A stretch of DNA of 64,000 nucleotides from Limnochordia bacterium (lineage in GTDB: Bacteria; Bacillota; Limnochordia; DUMW01): contig JALNWK010000009.1 in NCBI GenBank assembly GCA_023230925.1, positions 1 to 64,000 on the forward strand, written 5' to 3'. Under the pieces are notes generated by a model. The model did not search any database, was not told where the DNA came from, and was given only the letters and a program-made list of their open reading frames with translations. Shown here in pieces: positions 25,483-33,239 of this stretch. How positions within the stretch are numbered: position 1 is the stretch's first letter; the number at the start of each line of letters is the position of its first letter. The position numbers were made by a program, and so were the translations under genes.

Positions 25483-27690
25483 TTGATTTCCCGAAAGAAA
25501 ACAAAGCAGAATAGTAAGAAGGCCAGACACAAGTTAGTTCCCGACAAGGGTCATGTTTACCAGTGGTTGTTGGGTGTTGCAGCATTCATCATTATTGCGG
25601 TGATTGTACTAATCGATATGGTTCCCAAACTTGACCTGACTGTGGGTTCAGTAGCCCCTGAGACTCTCTACTCTCCCCGCACGATCCGGAATAACTATGT
25701 CAGCGGTCGATTGGAGAAACAAGCGGCGGAAGATGCGGCGCGGAAGGCTAGTCAAGACCCCAATAATTTTGAGATTAATCAAGTGGTCGCGTTGGATGCT
25801 ACCTCCGATGTGACCACTCTTTTTGAGATCGTCAAGGAAAAGCGGGAAGACCTTGGACTGTGGAAGAACGAGGAGCCTGGGGAGGGTGTGGACGCCGAAG
25901 AAGCTACGAATCCTGGGATTAATGAGCAGTTACCGATCACTGCTGATGATATCGGGGAGCTTCAAGGCCTAGCCTACGAGAAGATAGGTGTTAGGATCAG
26001 TAACAGGCTTGCCGAGGTATTACTTCTAATCCCGGCCTCAACCCTTGAGGAAGGAATGACGGGACTGGCTCAGATTGTGGGCGAGTTTCTTAAGGCCGAG
26101 CGAATTGCTGAAGAAGATGTCCCAGCTAATAAAGCCCAAATGGCGGCGGTCGTCTTTGATAGCTCTCTACCAGAGGAGTTCATTCCCGAAGCCCAGGAAA
26201 TCGCCGTTGGTCTGGTGAAGCCAAATCTAACGCTAAACCTAGAAAAGGTCAAAGAGGCAGAAAGAGCAGCTATCGCCCAGGTTAAGCCTGTGATGGTGAA
26301 AAAAGAATCAAAGATAGTTGGTAAGGGTGAAGTGGTCAACGAAGAGCAGATCCAAATCCTTACAGACCTGGGGATGCTTAAGACAAGCAGTAGCTATCCG
26401 GTAATGTTCGGAGCGCTAATCCTTCTTTTGTTGTTGTTTGCTGGTCTTTTTGCCTATATGTACCAGTACGAGCGCGCGATCTTGACCGATGTACGACTAT
26501 TCGGTTTGCTGTGTTTGGTCAGCGTCTTAGTTGTGTTTTTGAGTAAGCTTATGAGTGTACTGTCCTGGCCCTATGCCGGATATCTGGCGCCGGTTGCCAT
26601 GGGAACAATGTTAATGGCCATTTTGGTGGATTCCAGGCTGTCAGCGATTAGCGCCATTGCCTTTGGAATTATTGTCGGCCTCTTTTCTGGTATGGAGCTT
26701 AAGTTTGCCGTTGTGGCCATTGTGGGCGGCTTGACTGGTGTCTATAGTGTCTCCAAGGCCAGCCAGCGGTCGGATATTACCCGAGGCGGATTTATTGTGG
26801 GAATTGCTCTGTTTTTTACGATCGTTGCCATTGGCCTAATCCAAACCGACGGGGATCTGTTAAAGAACTCTTGGGTGGGACTTGTCAATGGCTTGCTTTC
26901 TGGTGTGCTAGCCATTGGTGTGCTCCCTTATCTGGAGACCCTGTTTGGGATTACCTCCTCTATTCGCCTACTGGAACTATCTAATCCAAACCAACCGTTA
27001 CTTCGCAGACTGTTGATCGAAGCGCCGGGCACCTATCATCACAGCATTATTGTTGGTAATCTGGCCGAGTCTGCCGCGGATGCGATTGATGGTAATTCTA
27101 TCCTTGCTAGAGTTGGGGCCCATTACCATGATATTGGCAAGCTAAAGCGACCATACTTTTTCGGGGAGAATCAGTTTATTCCTGAAAACCCTCATGATAA
27201 GATTGCTCCGAGCCTCAGTACTCTGATTATCGTATCCCATACTAAGGATGGGGCGGAGTTGGCCAAGCAATACAAATTGCCCCAAGTTATTATCGATTTT
27301 ACCCAACAGCACCATGGAACTGATCTGGTGAAGTTTTTCTACCACCGGGCCTTGGAAAATAGCAGAGACGGTGAAGTAGAGGAAAGCGATTTTCGCTATC
27401 CCGGACCAAAACCTCAGACTAAGGAGACGGCGATTGTTATGTTGGCCGATTCGGTGGAGGCGGCGGTACGGTCCCTATCCAAACCTACTGCAGGCCGGAT
27501 TGATGGTTTGGCCAGGAAGATCATTAAAGACAAGCTTAACTCCGGACAACTCGATGAAAGCGATCTAACCCTTAAGGACCTAGATACCATTGCCCAAGCC
27601 TTCAGTAGAGTACTATCTGGGATTTATCATAGTCGGGTGCAGTATCCCGAGACCGTAGTTGAGGAATTACAGAAGAAGGCGAAGAACTAA
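25483..27690 (+). CDS. pgpH: 7TM-HD phosphohydrolase, cyclic-di-AMP phosphodiesterase PgpH type (YqfF)
   Basis: 735 aa: one N-terminal TM helix (about 28-45), an extracytoplasmic 7TMR-HDED domain (to about 300), seven TM helices (about 310-495) and a cytoplasmic HD domain. The HD domain shows YHHSIIVGNL, ARVGAHYHDIGK and QHHGTDLVKFF, the metal-binding set of PgpH enzymes that hydrolyse c-di-AMP. TTG start after AGAGGTG. Its stop overlaps the ybeY start by one base, giving coupled translation. Confidence 0.95.
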   Translation: MISRKKTKQNSKKARHKLVPDKGHVYQWLLGVAAFIIIAVIVLIDMVPKLDLTVGSVAPETLYSPRTIRNNYVSGRLEKQAAEDAARKASQDPNNFEINQVVALDATSDVTTLFEIVKEKREDLGLWKNEEPGEGVDAEEATNPGINEQLPITADDIGELQGLAYEKIGVRISNRLAEVLLLIPASTLEEGMTGLAQIVGEFLKAERIAEEDVPANKAQMAAVVFDSSLPEEFIPEAQEIAVGLVKPNLTLNLEKVKEAERAAIAQVKPVMVKKESKIVGKGEVVNEEQIQILTDLGMLKTSSSYPVMFGALILLLLLFAGLFAYMYQYERAILTDVRLFGLLCLVSVLVVFLSKLMSVLSWPYAGYLAPVAMGTMLMAILVDSRLSAISAIAFGIIVGLFSGMELKFAVVAIVGGLTGVYSVSKASQRSDITRGGFIVGIALFFTIVAIGLIQTDGDLLKNSWVGLVNGLLSGVLAIGVLPYLETLFGITSSIRLLELSNPNQPLLRRLLIEAPGTYHHSIIVGNLAESAADAIDGNSILARVGAHYHDIGKLKRPYFFGENQFIPENPHDKIAPSLSTLIIVSHTKDGAELAKQYKLPQVIIDFTQQHHGTDLVKFFYHRALENSRDGEVEESDFRYPGPKPQTKETAIVMLADSVEAAVRSLSKPTAGRIDGLARKIIKDKLNSGQLDESDLTLKDLDTIAQAFSRVLSGIYHSRVQYPETVVEELQKKAKN

Positions 27691-28172
27691 TGGTAGAAGT
27701 CACCGTATTTGATAATCTGGCCAATGTGACTGTGGATGAGATGACGAAGGAGAAGATCCGCTTGGTTGCTGGTGTAGCCTTTACCCTGTGTCGACAGACT
27801 GCAGGAGAGGTTAACATTGTCTTTGTAGAAAGTGAACAGTCGGCGCTCTTAAATGAGACCTACCGGGGAAAGGTAGGTCCTACGGACGTCTTGTCCTTTC
27901 CCGTTGAACAGGAGGAGCTTCTTTTTCTGGAACCGCAGGAGCGTCCCCTTGGAGATATTGTGATCTGCTATCCCCTGGCAGTTCAACAAGCAGAGGAATA
28001 TGGTCATTCTCTATTGAGAGAACTCTGCTTTCTGACCGCCCATGGGTGTTTGCATCTATCTGGTTATGATCACCAGAATGAGGAGCAAAGGCAGAGAATG
28101 CGCTCTCTAGAAGAGGAAGTCCTAAAGAAGGTAGGTATTGGTGCGAGGTGTGGTGAAAATGAAGGACTCTAA
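27690..28172 (+). CDS. ybeY: Endoribonuclease YbeY
   Basis: Zinc-dependent RNase needed for 16S rRNA 3' end maturation and ribosome quality control; 160 aa. The metal-binding H-x3-H-x5-H is HGCLHLSGYDH near residue 116, preceded by the conserved TDVLSFP. Overlaps pgpH by one base and the next gene by about 14. Confidence 0.96.
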   Translation: MVEVTVFDNLANVTVDEMTKEKIRLVAGVAFTLCRQTAGEVNIVFVESEQSALLNETYRGKVGPTDVLSFPVEQEELLFLEPQERPLGDIVICYPLAVQQAEEYGHSLLRELCFLTAHGCLHLSGYDHQNEEQRQRMRSLEEEVLKKVGIGARCGENEGL

Positions 28173-28872
28173 GCACCGTAGTGTACTGGAAAGCTTTGAG
28201 GATGCCCTACGGGGTATTGCAGAGGCATTGCGCAGTGAACGAAATATGCGCATTCATTTTTGCGCAGCCTTGATCGTGGTAGGAATTGGTTTGCTGTTAG
28301 GGCTAAACGCGGTAGAAATGGCGATCCTAACCCTTGTTGTTGCCCTAGTTATTACCGCTGAGCTGTTCAATACAGCTATTGAACGGATGGTAGATATCAT
28401 TAGCCCTACTTACCATGCCTTGGCGGCTAAGTCTAAGGAAATTGCAGCCGGAGCAGTGTTGTTTACATCCCTGGCCGCGGTGGTGATTGGTTTTTTCTTG
28501 TTTGCGCCTCGCCTTGCACCGTTACAGATCAGGTGGCGAGGCCTCTTGTTGTCAAACCCCTTCTTCCTGACGGCTAGCTCTATCTTGGTGGTTGCCTTTG
28601 TGGTGATTGCCATCAAAGCCATGGGGGGCAAGATGGCCCTTCAAGGAGGAATGCCTAGCTTCCATGCCGCTGTATCCTTTGCCCTAGCCACCTTAATCTT
28701 CTTTTTCTCCACACAGTCCCACGTGGTCTTCATTGCCTTTGTTCTTGCCTTGTTAGTGATTCAAAGTCGAGTCGAGGCTGGTATACATACTATCCTTGAA
28801 GTTATCATCGGTTCTATGTTAGGTACCGCGATTGTCACATTTTTAGTCGGCATAGCTTCCCTTGTCTCTTAG
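28159..28872 (+). CDS. Undecaprenol/diacylglycerol kinase fused to a PAP2-like phosphatase
   Basis: A 237-aa two-domain membrane protein. Residues 1 to about 118 are DgkA-type kinase with RSERNMRIHF and the hallmark ELFNTAIERMVD. In Gram-positives this enzyme phosphorylates undecaprenol. Residues about 130-237 resemble a PAP2 lipid phosphatase (GMPSFHAAVSFA in place of PSGHA, then QSRVEAGIHTILEVIIG in place of SRxxxGxHxxxDVxxG). The fusion would link kinase and phosphatase of the polyprenol carrier cycle. The second phosphatase motif keeps SR and H but lacks the usual Asp after it. Start at ATG 28159 or GTG 28153; the frame is open to 28138 inside ybeY. Confidence 0.88.
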   Translation: MKDSKHRSVLESFEDALRGIAEALRSERNMRIHFCAALIVVGIGLLLGLNAVEMAILTLVVALVITAELFNTAIERMVDIISPTYHALAAKSKEIAAGAVLFTSLAAVVIGFFLFAPRLAPLQIRWRGLLLSNPFFLTASSILVVAFVVIAIKAMGGKMALQGGMPSFHAAVSFALATLIFFFSTQSHVVFIAFVLALLVIQSRVEAGIHTILEVIIGSMLGTAIVTFLVGIASLVS

Positions 28873-28896
28873 GGCTATAGCCGGGGAGGGTGTCTT

Positions 28897-29937
28897 GTGC
28901 AAAGCTTAAAGCGACTACTAATGGTGTGCCTTTTAGTCCTCTGTATTACTACTATGCCTTTACTTGCCTTGGAGGTCCATTTCGTCAATGTGGGCCAAGG
29001 TGATGCCATTGTGATCATGACTGATACTGGGGCTGTGATGCTGATCGATGGAGGAGAGACCCCTGGGGGCAAGAACGTTCTAGTCCCTTATTTACGGCAG
29101 CTGGACATCACGGGGATTGATCTTTTGGTGGCGACGCATCCCCATTACGATCACGTTGGGGGACTGATTCCCGTTTTAGAGGAGTTTGAGGTGGGTGAGG
29201 TCGCCGCCTGTGGTCAGATCCATACAAGCAGTACGTACATATCCTTTCTAGAACTCATCGATCGATTGAACATCCCCTTTCAGACACCCCGTCAAGGCGA
29301 TCGATTGGACCTTGCGGGGGTGGATGAACTGCTTGTGCTCTCACCCCCAGAAGAGTCTATGTTTGATGATTTAAACGAAAACTCCCTAGTGCTCTATCTA
29401 CGGTACGGGGACGTTTCCTTCTTGTTTACTGGTGATGCGGGGCATGGGGCGGAACTAGACATGATTGGGAAGGATATGCCGGTTAAGGCCACGGTGCTAA
29501 AGGTGGGTCACCATGGATCCCGGTATTCCAGCCATGGGGATTTCCTAGCCTCTGTCTTGCCCGATATTGCTGTGATCCAATCGGGCGCAGGCAACTCCTA
29601 CGGGCATCCACACCAGGAAACCCTACAGCGCCTTGCAGCCTTGCAGGTGCGCATCTATCGCAATGATGAATCTGGACATATTGTGGTGAGGACCGATGGA
29701 CAGAGCTACCAAGTGCTGGCGGAACAGGATCTGGCAAGGTCTTTGATCAATATTAACACTGCACCAAAGGAACAATTGATGTTATTGCCAGGGATCGGCC
29801 CTACCTTAGCGGACCGCATCATGGAGCACCGTCAAGGACAGCCCTTTACAAGCAAAGAGGAGCTGACCAAGATAAAGGGGATTGGTCAAAAGACCTATGA
29901 GAAGTTAGAGAACTTGATTACCACCGGAGGTGACTGA
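28897..29937 (+). CDS. Secreted MBL-fold hydrolase with C-terminal ComEA-like helix-hairpin-helix
   Basis: 346 aa. A signal peptide or anchor (about 1-25, no lipobox) is followed by a ComEC/Rec2-type metallo-beta-lactamase domain starting VHFVNVGQGDAIVI, with the zinc motif H81-x-H83-x-D85-H86 (THPHYDHVGG) and VGHHGS later. The C-terminal about 60 residues are a ComEA-like (HhH)2 DNA-binding unit (ININTAPKEQLMLLPGIGP, IKGIGQKTYEKLE). In ComEC the MBL domain is implicated in degrading the non-transported DNA strand, so an exported DNA-binding nuclease is a reasonable guess, not shown. GTG start after GGGGAGGG. The next gene, a DUF3006 protein, starts 3 nt downstream. Confidence 0.87.
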   Translation: MQSLKRLLMVCLLVLCITTMPLLALEVHFVNVGQGDAIVIMTDTGAVMLIDGGETPGGKNVLVPYLRQLDITGIDLLVATHPHYDHVGGLIPVLEEFEVGEVAACGQIHTSSTYISFLELIDRLNIPFQTPRQGDRLDLAGVDELLVLSPPEESMFDDLNENSLVLYLRYGDVSFLFTGDAGHGAELDMIGKDMPVKATVLKVGHHGSRYSSHGDFLASVLPDIAVIQSGAGNSYGHPHQETLQRLAALQVRIYRNDESGHIVVRTDGQSYQVLAEQDLARSLININTAPKEQLMLLPGIGPTLADRIMEHRQGQPFTSKEELTKIKGIGQKTYEKLENLITTGGD

Positions 29938-29940
29938 GTT

Positions 29941-30177
29941 TTGGGCACCTTTACAGCGGTGATTGACCAGATTAGTGATGATATTGCACATCTTCTTGTG
30001 GAAAAAGGGGGGCGGACTTACAATATCCCCATACCCACAGTACTATTGCCCCCGGGTGCCAGAGAAGGTCACGTTTTGAAGGTGACCTTTGAGTTTGACC
30101 GGGAGGAGGAAGTCCGGCGGCAAAACCATGTTGCAGATCTACTAGAAAAACTAAAAAGTAAGCAGACCTCTAAGTAA
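29941..30177 (+). CDS. DUF3006-type small protein
   Basis: 78 aa without signal peptide. The pattern AVIDQISDDIAHLLVE, then PIPTVLLPPGAREGHVLKV and a charged C-terminal helix fits DUF3006, a small beta-barrel-like family of unknown role often next to MBL-fold proteins. TTG start after GGAGGTGACTGAG, coupled to the MBL-HhH gene. Its 3' end overlaps by 27 bases the 3' end of a minus-strand paralogue. Confidence 0.75.
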   Translation: MGTFTAVIDQISDDIAHLLVEKGGRTYNIPIPTVLLPPGAREGHVLKVTFEFDREEEVRRQNHVADLLEKLKSKQTSK

Positions 30178-30456
30178 CTCAGAGGCTTTGCGGCGGCGTT
30201 GCCCCTCAATGTCTGGTCTTAGTTTGAAGCTGAGCTCAACTACGGCCCCTTCATAGACGCCGGGGATTTGGTCTGTAGAGATAACTAGGTGTTTAGTTTC
30301 ATCCTCTGCCCACAACAGTAGGGCGAGATCCGCCTCAATCCTGTCCACGGTATAGAATTGGCAATTCTCGGCCGGGGAAGAGGTGTCTGCCCTTGGCAGG
30401 AGTAAGATACCAAGGAACGCGCAGAATACTAGGAGAAACGGCATTGACTGTTTCAA
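30151..30456 (-). CDS. Secreted DUF3006-like protein, convergent with its paralogue
   Basis: 101 aa, minus strand. An N-terminal signal peptide (about 1-23) is followed by a DUF3006-like domain: YTVDRIEADLALLLWAEDE, a DQIPGVYEGAVVELSF segment and a basic C-terminal helix. The layout is that of the 78-aa protein on the other strand (VIDQISDDIAHLLVE; LPPGAREGHVLKVTF), so the two look like diverged copies, one exported and one cytoplasmic. TTG start with GGAGGT about 10 nt upstream. Genes are tail-to-tail with a 27-base overlap. The family call is by pattern only. Confidence 0.6.
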   Translation of the reverse strand: MKQSMPFLLVFCAFLGILLLPRADTSSPAENCQFYTVDRIEADLALLLWAEDETKHLVISTDQIPGVYEGAVVELSFKLRPDIEGQRRRKASELLRGLLTF

Positions 30457-30557
30457 CTGGGCATTACCTCCGAGCGTGACTTAGTAAAATGTACCTGTAC
30501 TAACTTCGCCGGTAAAGGTGTTTTTCCTGCTAGCAATTGCTGGTGGAGGTGACTTTT

Positions 30558-31706
30558 TTGTCGCAGATTTCTACTTTCATGATACCGACAAAGATTATTT
30601 ATGGTGAGGGTTCAGTATCTAGGATCGGCCAGGTCGCCGGGGAATTTGGTCCCACAGCTGTGGTGATTGCCGGATGTGGCTCCGCGTCCAAAAGTGGGGC
30701 TCTGGAATGCGTCCGTAATTCCCTAGATGACAGTGGAATCCGGCTGAGCCTATACAGTGGCATTCCCCAAGAGCCTGATTTGGATAACGTAAGAAGGCTA
30801 TTACGTTTTCTCGAAGAGGTGCGCCCCGATGTCTTGATTGCCCTTGGTGGGGGAAGTGTGTTAGATGTGGGTAAAGCTGCCAGTGGCCTGTACGCGGCTC
30901 CCTTAGATATTTCATCGTATTTCTACGGCGAACCTATACCCAAAAGGAGCTTAAGGTGGATTGCGATGCCTACCACTGCGGGTACCGGGTCCGAAGCGAC
31001 CAATAATGCAGTACTGATTGACCGGGAGAAAAAGATAAAACAGAGTATCCGCCGGGATGGTTGGATGCCCGATGTGGCCATTGTGGATCCGGAGCTGACC
31101 TACAGTATGCCGCCAAAGGTTACCGCTTTTACCGGAATGGATGCCCTTACCCAGGCCATTGAAGCCGCCACTTCCCGGTATGCTAATCCTTTGACCCGAC
31201 CCTATGCTCTATACAGCGCCCAGGTGATCGGTCAAAACATAGTGGCTGCGTACCGCAATGGAAAAGATAGGTGTTCCAGGGGATATATGACCCAAGGTAG
31301 TCTTCTTGCTGGAATCGCCCTAGCCAATGCCCGTCTTGGTGCTGTTCATGGCTTGGCCCATCCGCTGGGGCAACGCTACGGTCTTAATCATGGGGTGGTG
31401 TGTGCCCTTTTGTTGCCTTGGGTAATGGAGTATAATCTTCCTGTGGCCAAAAGGGAATATGCTCGGATCTTTCGTAGTTGGGGCGGGGAGGGCCAAGACG
31501 TTGAAGAACTAGCCTGGGGAGCCATCGCCTATGTACGAAACCTTCTCGTTGAATTGGACTTTCCTGCAGGACTGGGTATGCTAGGCCTGGATGAAGCAGA
31601 TTGCCAGGACTTAGCGGAGCTTGGGGTCAATTCCGGCTCGACGAAAGCAAATCCCAGAGCCGTAACCCCACAGGATCTAGCACAGATTCTCAAGAACGCC
31701 ATGTGA
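30558..31706 (+). CDS. Iron-containing alcohol dehydrogenase family protein
   Basis: About 382 aa, full length for group III Fe-ADHs, which oxidise alcohols or reduce aldehydes with NAD(P). The dinucleotide site is GGGSVLDVGKAA, and TTAGTGSEATNNAV is the conserved loop. Metal ligands lie in FTGMDALTQAIEA, VHGLAHPLG and GLNHGVVCALLLP. The TTG at 30558 is preferred over the upstream frame start at 30537 because GGAGGTG lies 6 nt ahead. The substrate cannot be read from the sequence. It sits between the DUF3006 genes and cdd, outside the canonical yqf-era gene set. Confidence 0.9.
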   Translation: MSQISTFMIPTKIIYGEGSVSRIGQVAGEFGPTAVVIAGCGSASKSGALECVRNSLDDSGIRLSLYSGIPQEPDLDNVRRLLRFLEEVRPDVLIALGGGSVLDVGKAASGLYAAPLDISSYFYGEPIPKRSLRWIAMPTTAGTGSEATNNAVLIDREKKIKQSIRRDGWMPDVAIVDPELTYSMPPKVTAFTGMDALTQAIEAATSRYANPLTRPYALYSAQVIGQNIVAAYRNGKDRCSRGYMTQGSLLAGIALANARLGAVHGLAHPLGQRYGLNHGVVCALLLPWVMEYNLPVAKREYARIFRSWGGEGQDVEELAWGAIAYVRNLLVELDFPAGLGMLGLDEADCQDLAELGVNSGSTKANPRAVTPQDLAQILKNAM

Positions 31707-31719
31707 TCGAGGTGATTAT

Positions 31720-32121
31720 ATGAATCAGATGGAAAAAGAATATGGTAGACTAATCGATAAGGCCCAACAGGTGCGCCAGTTCTCCTACGCGCCCTATTCC
31801 CACTATGCGGTGGGAGCCTGTGTGCTGACTGAAGAAGGTGAGGTTTTCACAGGCTGTAATGTGGAGAATGTCTCCTATGGCCTAACTATGTGTGCTGAAC
31901 GGGTGGCGATCGGTACGGCGGTCACCGCGGGGTTTCAGAACTTCAAGGCTATTGCCATTGTGGGCGATGAACTATGTCGTCCCTGTGGTGCTTGCCGACA
32001 GGTGCTCTTTGAATTTGGGAAGGATATTATTGTGATCATGGCCGATTCCAAGGGGAACTATGAAGTTACACCAATCGCCGAGTTGCTGCCTGAGGCTTTC
32101 GTTCTAGAAAAGGGAGTTTAA
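31720..32121 (+). CDS. cdd: Cytidine deaminase
   Basis: Zinc enzyme of pyrimidine salvage, 133 aa, homotetramer type. SYAPYSHYAVGACV at the N-terminus, the catalytic MCAERVAIG (Cys-Ala-Glu) near residue 58, and PCGACRQVLFEF carrying the other two zinc Cys. Starts 13 nt after the Fe-ADH gene. cdd next to era is the expected order. Confidence 0.97.
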   Translation: MNQMEKEYGRLIDKAQQVRQFSYAPYSHYAVGACVLTEEGEVFTGCNVENVSYGLTMCAERVAIGTAVTAGFQNFKAIAIVGDELCRPCGACRQVLFEFGKDIIVIMADSKGNYEVTPIAELLPEAFVLEKGV

Positions 32122-32122
32122 A

Positions 32123-32581
32123 GTGTCGCTTGCGGTTTATCGTCTAGATAAGTTTAACAAGAAGATCATGGATCGTTTGACCTTCCTTGAGAAAACTGCC
32201 TTTGGTGAAGGTGGCATGAATCAGTGGCAGCTCGCACCCCTGGTGCGGTACGGCAAGGTGTTCTGTCTTGAGTATGCCGGTGAGATCATTGGTGTGCTGC
32301 AGTTTATGCGTCTGTGGGAGGGGCAAGTCTGCTACTTAGTGGGTATTACTGTCGAGCCCGACCATCGGTTTAACGGCTATGGCAAGTTCTTTTTGCAGGA
32401 GGCTCTAGGACAGATACGGCGGGATGGATTCAGACAGGTTCTGTTAACGGTTGCCTTGGACAACAAACAAGCCATTGAGATCTACACTGATTTGGGGTTT
32501 AGAGAAGCTGGTTTTCTCAAAGAAGAGTATGGACCCGGTGAGGATCGGCTGTTGATGGTGTTAGAGGTGGACGAGGACTGA
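32123..32581 (+). CDS. GNAT acetyltransferase, first of a tandem pair
   Basis: 152 aa with a GNAT fold. Acetyl-CoA motif A is ITVEPDHRFNGYGKFFLQEAL, and the C-terminal DNKQAIEIYTDLGF supports it. The N-terminus carries a block (AFGEGGMNQW, LEYAGEIIGV) shared almost unchanged with the next gene. GTG start immediately after cdd. The layout is like RimI-type enzymes, but the substrate is unknown. Confidence 0.85.
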   Translation: MSLAVYRLDKFNKKIMDRLTFLEKTAFGEGGMNQWQLAPLVRYGKVFCLEYAGEIIGVLQFMRLWEGQVCYLVGITVEPDHRFNGYGKFFLQEALGQIRRDGFRQVLLTVALDNKQAIEIYTDLGFREAGFLKEEYGPGEDRLLMVLEVDED

Positions 32582-32763
32582 GTTATTGTGGTATCATGGT
32601 ACATTGCTAGGCTAGATCTGCCCCTTAAAGGACTGATCCTTGGTAAGGGACAGCAGGCTTCCTAGTCAGAAGACTACAATAAGGGTATGTGGTGGAGCGG
32701 CTGCCGGATCTTGCCTGCAAAGTTCTAGCTTTTGTGGAGAAAGCTTGGTTTGGAGGACTAAGA

Positions 32764-33216
32764 GTGAAGCCGAAGGTGTATCAACTAGAGGAATTTGATC
32801 TTGAATTAATGGCCCGTTTGACCCAATTAGAGCGTATTGCCTTTGGAGAAGGGGGCATGAATCAGTGGATGTTAGCCCCTCATGCCCGTTATGGACGGGT
32901 CTTTTGTTTGGAATATGCCGATGAGATCATTGGTGTAATGGAGTTTATGTCCTGTTGGAAGGAACCTGATACCTGTTACCTTGCGGGAATCTCCGTTGAC
33001 CCTAAGTACCAAAACCGGGGATTTGGCAGGTTTTTTTTAGATGAAGCCCTTTCCAGGGTGAAGGAAGATGGATTCACCCGGGTCATTCTTACCGTAGCGC
33101 CAAAGAATGACCGGGCGATTCATTTATACAGGAGTTTTGGATTCGAGGAAGGGGAATTGCTAGTCGATGTTTACGGACCAGGTGAGGACTGGATGGAGAT
33201 GGTCAAGGAAGCCTAG
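32764..33216 (+). CDS. GNAT acetyltransferase, second of a tandem pair
   Basis: About 150 aa, by eye more than half identical to the gene before it, with AFGEGGMNQWMLAPHARYG, GVMEFM and the motif A ISVDPKYQNRGFGRFFL. GTG 32764 is chosen because GGAGGA lies about 5 nt upstream and the alignment to the paralogue begins there; the frame extends to 32689 without homology. A local duplication is the simplest origin. The roughly 180-base gap between the copies holds no other gene. Confidence 0.85.
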   Translation: MKPKVYQLEEFDLELMARLTQLERIAFGEGGMNQWMLAPHARYGRVFCLEYADEIIGVMEFMSCWKEPDTCYLAGISVDPKYQNRGFGRFFLDEALSRVKEDGFTRVILTVAPKNDRAIHLYRSFGFEEGELLVDVYGPGEDWMEMVKEA

Positions 33217-33239
33217 ACTAGCCCAAATGGGGGAACAAG

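Noticed and set aside
30481..30557. Extended Fe-ADH N-terminus from 30537
   Set aside because: It would translate the GGAGGTG ribosome binding site; the start at 30558 fits the family.
32689..32763. 25-residue N-terminal extension of the second GNAT
   Set aside because: No similarity to the paralogue; the strong GGAGGA site supports 32764.
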